A model generated the notes under the pieces. The model worked only from the letters and a program-made list of their open reading frames with translations, searched no databases and was not told the DNA's origin. From positions 186,001 through 250,000 of the forward strand of contig CAISYC010000064.1 in NCBI GenBank assembly GCA_903889565.1: a stretch of DNA of 64,000 nucleotides. The letters run 5' to 3'. This stretch comes from an uncultured beta proteobacterium (GTDB lineage Bacteria > Pseudomonadota > Gammaproteobacteria > Burkholderiales > SG8-41). The translations under genes were made by a program, and so were the position numbers. Positions 44,474 to 52,255 of this stretch are shown here, piece by piece; position 1 is the stretch's first letter, and each line of letters starts with the position of its first letter.

Positions 44474-44541
44474 CCCTCACCCCGACCCTCTCCTGCAGGG
44501 AGACGGTGAGAACGGCCCTGATTTGCCGATGCGAATCAGGG
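44474..44541. repeat. Composite two-hairpin dispersed repeat, family B (copy 3)
   Basis: CCCTCACCCCGACCCTCTCC and GGGAGACGGTGAG form hairpin 1. CCCTGATTTGC-CGAT-GCGAATCAGGG forms hairpin 2. The order and spacing match the copy at 17989. It ends 4 bases before the stop of the acyl-CoA dehydrogenase gene. Confidence 0.85.
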
Positions 44542-44544
44542 CAT

Positions 44545-45735
44545 TTAATGCACGGCTTTTTGCGGGAAGCGCTTCATCACCTTCAGCCGCTGGGTGTTGT
44601 CCCCGGCCAAATGGGTCCAGATGATGCCGTCGCGCACCAGCTTGTCGGCAAACGCATTGACGCGGCCGCCGCGGCCGCCGTGGACGGCGAGATTGAGGCT
44701 GCTCACGCGCTGAATGACGTCGCTCGAATAATTCATCAGCAGGATGATGTTCGGCGACTCGTGCAGTTCGTGATCCATCTCCCACGCCGCGCGCATGCAG
44801 TAGGCGCGCAGCGCCTCGGTCTCCATGTGCATGCGGCCGATTGCAAGCTGGATATTCTGCTGCTCGACCAGCGCGCGGCCGTGCCGGACGGTGGTGCGCG
44901 CGTAATGCAGCGCCTGCTCGCAGGCGTCGTCGCACACCCCCAGCGCATTGCAGGCGAGTTCGAAGTCGCTGAACTCGGTGGCCGCCCCGGTGCGCACCTT
45001 CACGCCCTGATTGACCTTGCCGACCACATTGGCGTCGGGCACGCGCGCGTTTTCGAAAATCAGTTCGGCGTTCTGGTAAAAACGCCAGCCCGCCTTGTTG
45101 AAGCGTTTGCCGAACCGGAAGCCCGGTGTGTCGCCGGAGACCAGAAACACCGTCATGCCCTCGCGTGCCGGCACCGTAAAGTCGGTGCGCGCGCTGACGA
45201 AGAACAGCTTGCCGATGCCGCCGTTGGCGATGAAGCATTTTTCGCCGTTGAGGATCCAGTCGTCGCCCTCGCGCTCGGCCTTGAGGCGGTAACCGAACTT
45301 GCTGCCGGCGGGCGGATAACGGTTGTCCGAACCGGAATTCGGCTCGGTGCTGGCCGAACCGATCACAAAGGAATGATCGGCAACGAAGGGTTTGAGAAAA
45401 CGCTCTTTCTGATCGTCGTTGCAGGCCGCCGAGATCAGATGGCTCCACTTCCAGTTCTGGCTGAAGGCCTTCGAGATTGCGCTGTCGGCTTTGGCCAGTT
45501 CCGCCATCACCAGCGCCTGCGTCACGAAATCGACTTCATGGCCGCCATATTTTTTCGGCACCACCAGCGTACGAAAGCCCTGCTCCGAACCCTTGCGAAT
45601 CAGGTCCCAGTCCCAGGTTTCTTTCGGATCGGCAATCTGTTCGCGTTTCAGCGACAGTGGCCGGACGTGTTCGGCGGCGTATTTGCGCGCCTTCATTTGC
45701 CACGCGCGTTGCTCCTCGTTCAGCGAAAAATCCAT
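44545..45735 (-). CDS. Acyl-CoA dehydrogenase family protein with altered catalytic-base region
   Basis: 396 residues with the ACAD fold: N-terminal helical domain (MDFSLNEEQRAWQMKARKYA), the central FAD-binding SASTEPNSGSD and WILNGEKCFIANGG, and C-terminal GGRGG helices. The C-terminal segment that usually reads YEGT with the catalytic Glu reads HLAGDNTQ here, placing Ala near residue 377. Either the base is supplied from another helix, as in isovaleryl-CoA dehydrogenase, or the protein is a non-standard member. The start at 45735 is the canonical MDFSL-type N-terminus, and the longer frame to 45891 is not credible. It lies 80 bases downstream of the Gfo/Idh/MocA gene on the same strand. 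Confidence 0.86.
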   Translation of the reverse strand: MDFSLNEEQRAWQMKARKYAAEHVRPLSLKREQIADPKETWDWDLIRKGSEQGFRTLVVPKKYGGHEVDFVTQALVMAELAKADSAISKAFSQNWKWSHLISAACNDDQKERFLKPFVADHSFVIGSASTEPNSGSDNRYPPAGSKFGYRLKAEREGDDWILNGEKCFIANGGIGKLFFVSARTDFTVPAREGMTVFLVSGDTPGFRFGKRFNKAGWRFYQNAELIFENARVPDANVVGKVNQGVKVRTGAATEFSDFELACNALGVCDDACEQALHYARTTVRHGRALVEQQNIQLAIGRMHMETEALRAYCMRAAWEMDHELHESPNIILLMNYSSDVIQRVSSLNLAVHGGRGGRVNAFADKLVRDGIIWTHLAGDNTQRLKVMKRFPQKAVH

Positions 45736-45815
45736 TGTTGGTTTCCGTTTTTTGTTTGATACCGGCGGCGAATGCCGCGCGGCGGGAATGCAGACCCCAA
45801 GTTTAGGGAATCCGG

Positions 45816-46838
45816 TCAGCTTCTGTCCATTGTTTCCACGGCCACCGGTAATCCGCTCGCCGCCGACTTGACGGCGGCCTCGAACACACACACGCCGTGA
45901 TAGACCTCTTCAAGCGGAATCGGGAAGGCCTCACCCGCCGCGATGCTGCGCGCGAATTGCTCCAGTTCGAGACGCGCCGTGTTGGCGCCGCGGAATTCCA
46001 GCGACTCCGGCTGCGGCACTTCGGCCAGATGGCTGGCCTTGCCCTGCACCGTCGGCAGAAAACGGAAACTGTCCATGGTCGGCGTCAGCACTTCAGCAAA
46101 CGCCTGCGAGCCGTAGACGGCGAGGCGAAAGTTGCGCGTCGCCGCGATCGAACCGAACGCCAGTCCACTGACGCCGCTTTCAAACGTCAACAACAGGCTG
46201 GTCGTATCTTCGCCGCGCTCGACGGCGCGTTGCGCCGCCGTGCACATCACGCTTTTCACCGGCCCGACCAGATCGATCATCGCATCGACCAGATGCACGC
46301 CGATGCCGGCCATCGCGCCGGCCGGCTCCTCGTCCGCGCTCCAGCGCCAGGAATCGGCCGCGCGATAGAAGCCGGTGGTCGCGGTCAATTCGGCAACAAT
46401 GCTGCCGATGACGCCGAAGCGCCCGGCGCGCACGCGATTGCGCAATTCAACAATCGACGGATGAAAGCGGCGGTTGAAGCCGACGCCGAGCACAATACCG
46501 GCGCGGCGCGCCGCATCAATCGCGGTGTGTGCGGCTGCGGCATTCAACGTAAACGGTTTCTCGCAGAACACATGTTTGCCGGCGGCGGCGGCCTGCACCA
46601 CCTGCTGCGAGTGCAGGCTGTTCGGCGTGGCGAGCAGCACGGCATCGATGTCCGGATCGGCGAGCATCGCTTCGTAGCTCGCGGCCTGACGCAGATTGTT
46701 TTTGCTGCAGAAGGCGACGGCCTTCGCCGCGGTACGCGTGTGGCCGGCGGTGAAGTGCAGAAGCTCGCTCTTGCCCTGCACACTTTCGACCAGCGCCTGG
46801 CCCCATGAACCCATGCCGACAATACCAACGCGCAACAT
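45816..46838 (-). CDS. Gfo/Idh/MocA-family oxidoreductase
   Basis: 340 residues. The NAD(P)-binding start is RVGIVGMGSWGQALVESV. The central CEKPFTLN holds the catalytic-site Lys, and the C-terminal alpha/beta domain (from about 125) includes VGFNRRFHP and GIGVHLVDAMIDL with the conserved His. Typical substrates are sugars, inositols or cyclic alcohols; some members act on aromatic-derived diols. ATG 46838 is the first codon with correct fold spacing. No signal peptide is seen. Its downstream neighbour is the acyl-CoA dehydrogenase, its upstream neighbour the maleylacetate-reductase-like gene beyond a double repeat. The substrate is not assignable. Confidence 0.88.
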   Translation of the reverse strand: MLRVGIVGMGSWGQALVESVQGKSELLHFTAGHTRTAAKAVAFCSKNNLRQAASYEAMLADPDIDAVLLATPNSLHSQQVVQAAAAGKHVFCEKPFTLNAAAAHTAIDAARRAGIVLGVGFNRRFHPSIVELRNRVRAGRFGVIGSIVAELTATTGFYRAADSWRWSADEEPAGAMAGIGVHLVDAMIDLVGPVKSVMCTAAQRAVERGEDTTSLLLTFESGVSGLAFGSIAATRNFRLAVYGSQAFAEVLTPTMDSFRFLPTVQGKASHLAEVPQPESLEFRGANTARLELEQFARSIAAGEAFPIPLEEVYHGVCVFEAAVKSAASGLPVAVETMDRS

Positions 46839-46890
46839 TCAATTTCCCTAAATAATGAATCCAACTTCAGAAAACGTGTTCACCTTATGC

Positions 46891-46979
46891 TCCCTCTCCC
46901 TTGACGGGAGAGGGTTGGGGTGAGGGTGAATCGGCTGGCTTACCCCTCACCCTGTCCCTCTCCCTCAAGGGGAGAGGGA
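46891..46979. repeat. Paired family B half-elements between two operon segments
   Basis: Two facing hairpins: TCCCTCTCCC-TTGAC-GGGAGAGGG (46891-46915) with GGGGTGAGGG, and CCCCTCACCCTG followed by TCCCTCTCCC-TCAAG-GGGAGAGGGA (46955-46979). The second hairpin of complete family B elements is replaced by a short GAATCGGCTGG spacer. Confidence 0.75.
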
Positions 46980-47005
46980 ACGTGCTAAATAATTTGTAAA
47001 AGCAA

Positions 47006-48175
47006 CTAGGCCGCGGCGTTGAGTATGTCCATGATCTGCGCGGCATCGGTAATCGGCCGCGGATTCGAATGCAGCCAGCTTTCGTGCATCGCGTGATCAG
47101 CAATTGCCGCGAACTGCGCGCGTTCGATGCCGACTTCCGACAACCGGCGCGGCGTGCCAATGTCTAAAGCAAGTGCTGCCACCACATCGGCCGCATCATC
47201 ATTCGGAAAGCCCATCGATTCGGCGACAGTGCGCTGCTGCGCGGCATTGACCACGCGATTGAAACGCAGCACATGCGGCAGCACGATCGACGACGCATCG
47301 CCCTGCGGCACTTCGTAACTGCCACCCAGCACATGACCGAGCGCGTGACTGGCGCCCATCTGCGCGCGGCCCTGGCGCCCCGCCATCGACAGCCACACGC
47401 CCATCGCGCAATCGAGACGCGCATGGAGGTTTCCCGGCTCGCGTTTGACGGCGCGCAGGCCGCGGCTCAACAGCTTCAGCGCATGAATGAAACTGGCGTC
47501 GCCGCCCGGATGCGCGAACTGCGAACAAATGCCTTCGACCGCGTGATCGACCGCGCGCATGCCGGTCGACAGCCAGACCTGCAAGGGCGCATGCACCGAC
47601 GGCGCCGGATCGAGCACCACGGTGCGCGGCATCAAATCGGCGTGACGGTAACCGTGCTTAATCTGCACCCGGAGGTCGGTGCAACCGGCCTGATTGTTGA
47701 ATTCGCCGCCCGCCAGCGTTGTCGCCACCGCGATCTGCGCGATCTTCGGGCCTTCAAACTTGGGCACGGTGCGCGTGCCGTCGGCGAGCGTTACCGAGCG
47801 GAAGGCATCGAAGCCGTCGAGATCGGTGACGTTGTTCTGCAGACACAGGCGCACCATCTTGCCGCCGTCGGTGACCGAACCGCCGCCGAAAGTGACGACA
47901 AGATCAGCGGCTGCCGCACGCGCTTCCGCCGCCGCATCGAGCACCGCCTGTCTCGGCGTAAACGACGGCATGCGGTCAAATACGCCGACGCAGCGTGCGC
48001 CGAGCGCTACGCGCAAGCGCGCCACCTCGTCGGTTTTGCGATTGAGCGTGCCGCTGGCCATCACGAACACGCGGCGGGCACCGCGGCGTGCCGCCTCGGC
48101 GGCGACCGCCGGTGCTGCCGGCTCGCCGTAGACCAGGCGTTCGAGCACGGGAAAAATCAGGGTTCCGGATTGCAT
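47006..48175 (-). CDS. Iron-type alcohol dehydrogenase, maleylacetate-reductase-like
   Basis: 389 residues of the group III metal-dependent alcohol dehydrogenase fold. VTFGGGSVTDGGKMV is the nucleotide-binding signature. Metal ligands are expected in the TGMRAVDHAVEGI and ASHALGHVLGG segments, and both are present with Asp/His. The ATTLAGGEFNNQAGCTD block resembles maleylacetate reductases, which reduce maleylacetate to 3-oxoadipate with NAD(P)H in chloro- and hydroxy-aromatic degradation. Other iron-dependent dehydrogenase activity is possible. It lies 10 bases downstream of Bug receptor 7, so the receptor's ligand is likely related to this pathway. Confidence 0.85.
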   Translation of the reverse strand: MQSGTLIFPVLERLVYGEPAAPAVAAEAARRGARRVFVMASGTLNRKTDEVARLRVALGARCVGVFDRMPSFTPRQAVLDAAAEARAAAADLVVTFGGGSVTDGGKMVRLCLQNNVTDLDGFDAFRSVTLADGTRTVPKFEGPKIAQIAVATTLAGGEFNNQAGCTDLRVQIKHGYRHADLMPRTVVLDPAPSVHAPLQVWLSTGMRAVDHAVEGICSQFAHPGGDASFIHALKLLSRGLRAVKREPGNLHARLDCAMGVWLSMAGRQGRAQMGASHALGHVLGGSYEVPQGDASSIVLPHVLRFNRVVNAAQQRTVAESMGFPNDDAADVVAALALDIGTPRRLSEVGIERAQFAAIADHAMHESWLHSNPRPITDAAQIMDILNAAA

Positions 48176-48185
48176 TGAATAACCC

Positions 48186-49190
48186 CTACTGTTCGATGTT
48201 GGCGCCGATTTTCTGGATCAGGTGGCCGTAACGCTCGTAATCGGCGCGCAGCGTGGAATTGAATTGCTCCGGCGTCGCAAAGACGACTTCAAGGCCGGCC
48301 TCCTCCCAGATGCGCTTGATCTCGGCGGTGGCGAGAATTTTCTGCAGCGCGGCGTTCAACTGCATCACGATCTCGCGCGGTGTGCCGGCGGGCGCGAGTA
48401 TGCCCTGCCAACCGGCGATGTCGAATCCGGGCAAACCGCTCTCGGCGATGGTCGGAATCTCCGGCGCCGAGGCAAGGCGATGCGCGCCGGTGAGTCCGAT
48501 TGCGCGCAATTTTCCGGCGCGCACCATCGGCAGCAGAAACACCGGGCTGTTCATGCCCAGGTCAGTGCGGCCGGCGACAAGATCAACCATCGCCGACGAA
48601 CCGCTGGTCCCGTACGGCACATGCAACAGTTCAATGCCGGCCTGCTGCGCGAACATGACGGTGGCGAGATGATAGGCGCTGCCGACGCCGGTGGTGCTGT
48701 AGGTCATGGCGGGTTTGCGCGATTTCGCCAACGCGATGAGGTCGCGCGCCGTCTTCACCGGCACGCTCGGGTGCGCCACCAGCAAAAAAGAAAACACCGC
48801 CACCGGCGCCACCGGCGTGAAGTCACGCAGCGTATTGAACGGTACCTTGCGCAGATGCGGCGTGCTGCCGAGCACCGAACTCGGGCTCAACAACAGGGTG
48901 TAGCCATCGGGCGCGCTTTTCGCAACAAAATCGGCGGCAATCGCGCCGGTTGCGCCCGGCTTGCCTTCGACGATCACCTGCTGCCCGAACATATCGGTGA
49001 GGCGCTGCGCAATGTGGCGCGCATTGATCTCGGAGGAACTGCCGGGATAACCATGCACCAGACGGATCGGTTTGACCGGATAGCTGTCGACGGCGATTGC
49101 GCCAGCGTAACAAGCAGCCAGCACGAGAGCAAGCGAGCAGTTTGCGAGGCAACGGGAGCGGTAACGCAGGAAAAGCAGAGACTGAACCAT
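48186..49190 (-). CDS. Bug/TctC-type periplasmic solute receptor (7 of 10)
   Basis: 334 residues. The signal region is extended with several Arg residues (FLRYRSRCLANCSLALVLAACYAG). The ligand loop reads HGYPGSSSEINAR, in which the usual PGGxxD becomes PGSSSE, so the Asp is replaced by Glu. DGYTLLL is normal, but the second-lobe loop is VPYGTSGSSA instead of VPYKGxxPA. Together these mark a divergent pocket compared with the other receptors. It is directly upstream of the maleylacetate-reductase-like gene, with a 10-base gap, and is divergent from an alpha/beta hydrolase gene across 165 bases with a half family A repeat. Confidence 0.9.
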   Translation of the reverse strand: MVQSLLFLRYRSRCLANCSLALVLAACYAGAIAVDSYPVKPIRLVHGYPGSSSEINARHIAQRLTDMFGQQVIVEGKPGATGAIAADFVAKSAPDGYTLLLSPSSVLGSTPHLRKVPFNTLRDFTPVAPVAVFSFLLVAHPSVPVKTARDLIALAKSRKPAMTYSTTGVGSAYHLATVMFAQQAGIELLHVPYGTSGSSAMVDLVAGRTDLGMNSPVFLLPMVRAGKLRAIGLTGAHRLASAPEIPTIAESGLPGFDIAGWQGILAPAGTPREIVMQLNAALQKILATAEIKRIWEEAGLEVVFATPEQFNSTLRADYERYGHLIQKIGANIEQ

Positions 49191-49298
49191 AGCGTCCGAA
49201 TCTATTATCCCTAACTCTTCGCGTCAAGCACGCTTTGCCGCAGAATGCTTCATGTCGTATGCTGCGCGAACGTTGTTACGAGCGCGACTGCTGCCGTT

Positions 49299-49325
49299 GT
49301 AGTGCAGGCGAGTCGCCTGCGCCAC
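49299..49325. repeat. Dispersed palindromic repeat, family A (half copy)
   Basis: GTAGTGCAGGCGAGTCGCCTGCGCCAC contains the palindrome GCAGGCGAGTCGCCTGC, as at 10896. It lies between divergent genes and 30 bases before the start of the hydrolase gene. Confidence 0.8.
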
Positions 49326-49355
49326 GCTTAAAAACCAATAAATAAAGAAATTTCG

Positions 49356-50159
49356 ATGGCATCCATACACCTCAGCGCCGATCTGAACATGCACTACGAA
49401 ATCGACGATTTCACGGATCCGTGGCGGCCGGCGGAGACCGTCATGCTGCTGCACGGCAATTGCGAAAGCGGTGCATCGTGGTTCGGCTGGGTGCCGCATC
49501 TTGCGCGCGAGTTCCGCGTGCTGCGCCCGGACATGCGCGGTTACGGCCGCTCGACGCCGGTGGCGCGCGACTTCGCGTGGACCATCGATGTGGTGATCGA
49601 CGATTTCATCCGCCTGCTCGATGCGCTGCACATCGATCGCGTGCATCTCGTCGGCGCCAAGATCGCCGGCTTCATCGCGCGCCGCTTCGCCGCGCGCTTT
49701 CCCGAACGCATCACCACATTGACAGTCATCGGCACACCGCCGCCCGTGTACGACGTCGCCGCGCGCGTCGAATCGCTCTGCGCCGAAATCGAACGCGATG
49801 GCATCGAGGGTTGGGCGCGTCGTTCGATGGCCGGGCGCCTCGGCAGCGGTTTCCCGGCAGCAGGCGTCGAATGGTGGATACAGTTGATGGCGAAAACGCC
49901 GGTGTCGAGCCAGATCTGTTTCGTGCGCAACATTCCAAAGGCCGACATCACGGCCGATCTGCTGAAAATCCAATGCCCGACGCTGGTCATTACCACCGAA
50001 GGCAGCGCGCTCGGCTCGGTCGAAGCGACACGCGCCTGGCAGCAGACGATCCCGCACTCAAGATTGCTGGTATTGCCCGGCAATTCGTATCATGTCGCCG
50101 CCAGCGATGCAGATCGCTGCGCGGAAGAAACGCTCGAATTTATACGCCACGCAAGCTGA
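49356..50159 (+). CDS. Alpha/beta hydrolase with Lys at the nucleophile position
   Basis: 267 residues with the alpha/beta hydrolase fold. The oxyanion motif VMLLHGNCESG, the strand LRPDMRGYGRST and the C-terminal His in GNSYHVAASDA are as expected. The nucleophile elbow, normally GHSMGG, reads VGAKIAGFIAR, so position 102 is Lys (AAG at 49659-49661) instead of Ser, Asp or Cys. The rest of the fold is intact with no frameshift, so this is not simple decay. It may be a pseudo-hydrolase, a cofactor-free oxygenase-like member, or use a different residue. It stands alone between two divergent receptor operons. Confidence 0.85.
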   Translation: MASIHLSADLNMHYEIDDFTDPWRPAETVMLLHGNCESGASWFGWVPHLAREFRVLRPDMRGYGRSTPVARDFAWTIDVVIDDFIRLLDALHIDRVHLVGAKIAGFIARRFAARFPERITTLTVIGTPPPVYDVAARVESLCAEIERDGIEGWARRSMAGRLGSGFPAAGVEWWIQLMAKTPVSSQICFVRNIPKADITADLLKIQCPTLVITTEGSALGSVEATRAWQQTIPHSRLLVLPGNSYHVAASDADRCAEETLEFIRHAS

Positions 50160-50224
50160 GCGTCATGCCCGCGACGGCGGGAATCCATGACAAGCCCGGA
50201 AGGAGCGCAGCGCATTCCGGAGAT

Positions 50225-50257
50225 CCTCGTCTGCAATATTACCGCCCGCAGACGAGG
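50225..50257. repeat. Inverted repeat related to family A
   Basis: CCTCGTCTGC (50225-50234) and GCAGACGAGG (50248-50257) form a perfect 10-bp stem with a 13-base loop, followed by TGCCTGCGCCACG as in family A flanks. It lies between two converging genes, 21 bases after a family C fragment (50163-50190). Confidence 0.7.
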
Positions 50258-50276
50258 TGCCTGCGCCACGAATGCC

Positions 50277-51257
50277 TTACTGCGGCACGATTTTCATCGC
50301 CGCCGTCAGCTTTTTGTTCAGCGCGAATTCCTCGTCGATGATTTTGGCGAATTCCTGCGGACTGGAACCGACGCCTTCGAGGCCCTGCTCTTCGAGCCGC
50401 TGGCGCAACTGCGGATCCTTCACCGCCTTGGCCACCTCGGCCTGAATGCGCGCCACGTATTCTGCGGGCGTGCCCGCCGGCAGCCAGAAACCGTACCAGC
50501 CGACGTATTTGTAGCCCTTGATGCCGGCCTCGGCCAGCGTCGACGTATCAGCCATTTTTTTCCAGCGCGTGTCGGCCGTGATCGCGAGCACGCGCAGGCG
50601 CCCGGCCTGCATGAACGGCAGTGCCGACGGCGCTGCGGGAAACCCCATTTCGATCTGCCCGGATATCGTATCGCTCAGGGCCGCCGGCACGCCGGTGTAA
50701 TGCACAGGCGTCAATTTGATTTCCGCCATGTAGGCAAACAGTTCAGCCGCCATCTGCATGACGCTGCCGACGCCGGCCGTTCCGTAATTCAGTTTCGACG
50801 GATTGGCTTTCGCCATCGCCACCAGTTCGCGCACATTGCGCGCGGGCAGGCTCGGATTGACCACCAATACGTAGCCGACGTTTTTCGCGGCAAGCGTGAC
50901 CGGAATCAGGTCCTTCGCCGAATCGTACGGCAGGTTCTTGAAGAAATACGGATAGGTCGCATACGCCGCGGTCTGCAGCAACAGCGTGTAGCCGTCGGGC
51001 GCGCTCTTGGCAACGACTTCGGTGCCGAGCATGCCGCCGCCGCCGCCGCGATTCTCGAACACGAGATTTGCGCCGAGCGAAGGACCCATTTTTTCGGCAA
51101 TCAGGCGGCCAACCACATCGGGCCCCGCGCCGGGGCCGTACGGCACCACGATGCGGATGACCTTCGACGGATAATCCTTCGCCGCCGGTGCGGCAACGAA
51201 AGTGGATTGCATGGCCGCTATCAACAGAACTGCCGTCAGTACACTTGCGTTTTTCAT
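50277..51257 (-). CDS. Bug/TctC-type periplasmic solute receptor (8 of 10)
   Basis: 326 residues from ATG 51257 (MKNASVLTAVLLIAAMQSTF), preceded by a GGACGGAAG box. An alternative ATG at 51284 overlaps the upstream receptor stop in ATGA and would add nine residues, so translational coupling may use either. The ligand loop is VPYGPGAGPDVVGR, keeping the Asp. DGYTLLL is normal, and the second lobe has VHYTGVPAAL in place of VPYKG. It is last in the unit MmgE/PrpD-amidohydrolase-receptor 9-receptor 8. Confidence 0.9.
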   Translation of the reverse strand: MKNASVLTAVLLIAAMQSTFVAAPAAKDYPSKVIRIVVPYGPGAGPDVVGRLIAEKMGPSLGANLVFENRGGGGGMLGTEVVAKSAPDGYTLLLQTAAYATYPYFFKNLPYDSAKDLIPVTLAAKNVGYVLVVNPSLPARNVRELVAMAKANPSKLNYGTAGVGSVMQMAAELFAYMAEIKLTPVHYTGVPAALSDTISGQIEMGFPAAPSALPFMQAGRLRVLAITADTRWKKMADTSTLAEAGIKGYKYVGWYGFWLPAGTPAEYVARIQAEVAKAVKDPQLRQRLEEQGLEGVGSSPQEFAKIIDEEFALNKKLTAAMKIVPQ

Positions 51258-51280
51258 CGTCTTCCGTCCCTGTGTATTGA

Positions 51281-52255
51281 TCATCCGTCCGCTCTCAGAT
51301 TGAATTGACGCACCAGTTTTTCCATGCCGCCGATTTCCGCTTTGAGAAATGCCGCGAATTCCTCCGGCCGGTCGGCGACCGCCACACAGGCGATTTCACC
51401 GAGGCGTTTCTTCACAGCGGGCTCGGCGAGCGCCGCAGCAACACCATCGCGCATGCGCGCAATCAACTCGCGCGGTGTTTTTGCCGGCACCATCAGCCCA
51501 TACCAATTGCCGGACTGATATTGCGGCAGTCCCTGCTCCGCAACGGTCGGCACCGCCGGCAGAAACGGCAAGCGCTGCGTCGAGGTCACCGCCAGCGCGC
51601 GCAGGCTGCCCTGCCTGACGAACGGCAGCGCGATGCCGGCCGAAGCAAAGTAAACCGAGGTTTCGCCGGAGATCACCGAGGTCATCGCCTCGCCGCCGCC
51701 CTTGTACGGGACGTGAACCATGTCGATGCCTGCATGCCCCTTGAACAACTCGGCCGCCAGAAACGTCGGCGTGCCGGTGCCGGCAGACGCGTAGTTGATG
51801 GCGCCGGGACGCGCCTTGGCCAGTTTGATCAATTCGCCAACCGATTTCACCGGCAACGACGGATGCACCACCACCATCGAGGGCGAGGTTGCAAGCTGGG
51901 TGACCGGCGCAAAATCGCGCAGCAGATCGTAACCAAGCTTGCGATAAAGGCTGACATTCAATGCATGCGTCATGCTGACTTGCAGCACGGTGTAGCCGTC
52001 GGCCGCCGCGCGCGCCGCCAATTCCGCGCCGATGTTGCCGCCGGCGCCGCTGCGGTTCTCGACCACCACCTGCTGGCCGGATAACTGCGTCAGACCGTTG
52101 GCGACGATGCGACCCAGCACGTCGGCACCGCTCGCAGGCGAACCGGGAACGATGTAATGCGTCAAACGGTCGGGATAGCTTTGGGCCCCCGCCGGTACAC
52201 AGGGCAGGAGCAGAACGGCCAGCGCGACCGGCGCTGCGCGCGGCGGCGCTTTCAT
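51281..52255 (-). CDS. Bug/TctC-type periplasmic solute receptor (9 of 10)
   Basis: 324 residues. The ATG at 52255 overlaps the stop of the amidohydrolase gene in ATGA, so their synthesis is coupled. The signal peptide is APVALAVLLLPCVPAGAQ. The ligand loop reads VPGSPASGADVLGR; DGYTVLQ and VPYKGGGEAM follow. The Gly-Gly of the first loop is interrupted by Ala-Ser. Coupling to an amidohydrolase suggests that the imported compound is a lactone or cyclic acid precursor, but this is inference from context. Receptor 8 lies immediately downstream. Confidence 0.9.
   Translation of the reverse strand: MKAPPRAAPVALAVLLLPCVPAGAQSYPDRLTHYIVPGSPASGADVLGRIVANGLTQLSGQQVVVENRSGAGGNIGAELAARAAADGYTVLQVSMTHALNVSLYRKLGYDLLRDFAPVTQLATSPSMVVVHPSLPVKSVGELIKLAKARPGAINYASAGTGTPTFLAAELFKGHAGIDMVHVPYKGGGEAMTSVISGETSVYFASAGIALPFVRQGSLRALAVTSTQRLPFLPAVPTVAEQGLPQYQSGNWYGLMVPAKTPRELIARMRDGVAAALAEPAVKKRLGEIACVAVADRPEEFAAFLKAEIGGMEKLVRQFNLRADG

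Noticed and set aside
46891-46979. Possible CRISPR-like repeat pair
   Set aside because: Only two facing hairpins with no regular spacers, and the units match dispersed family B elements elsewhere.
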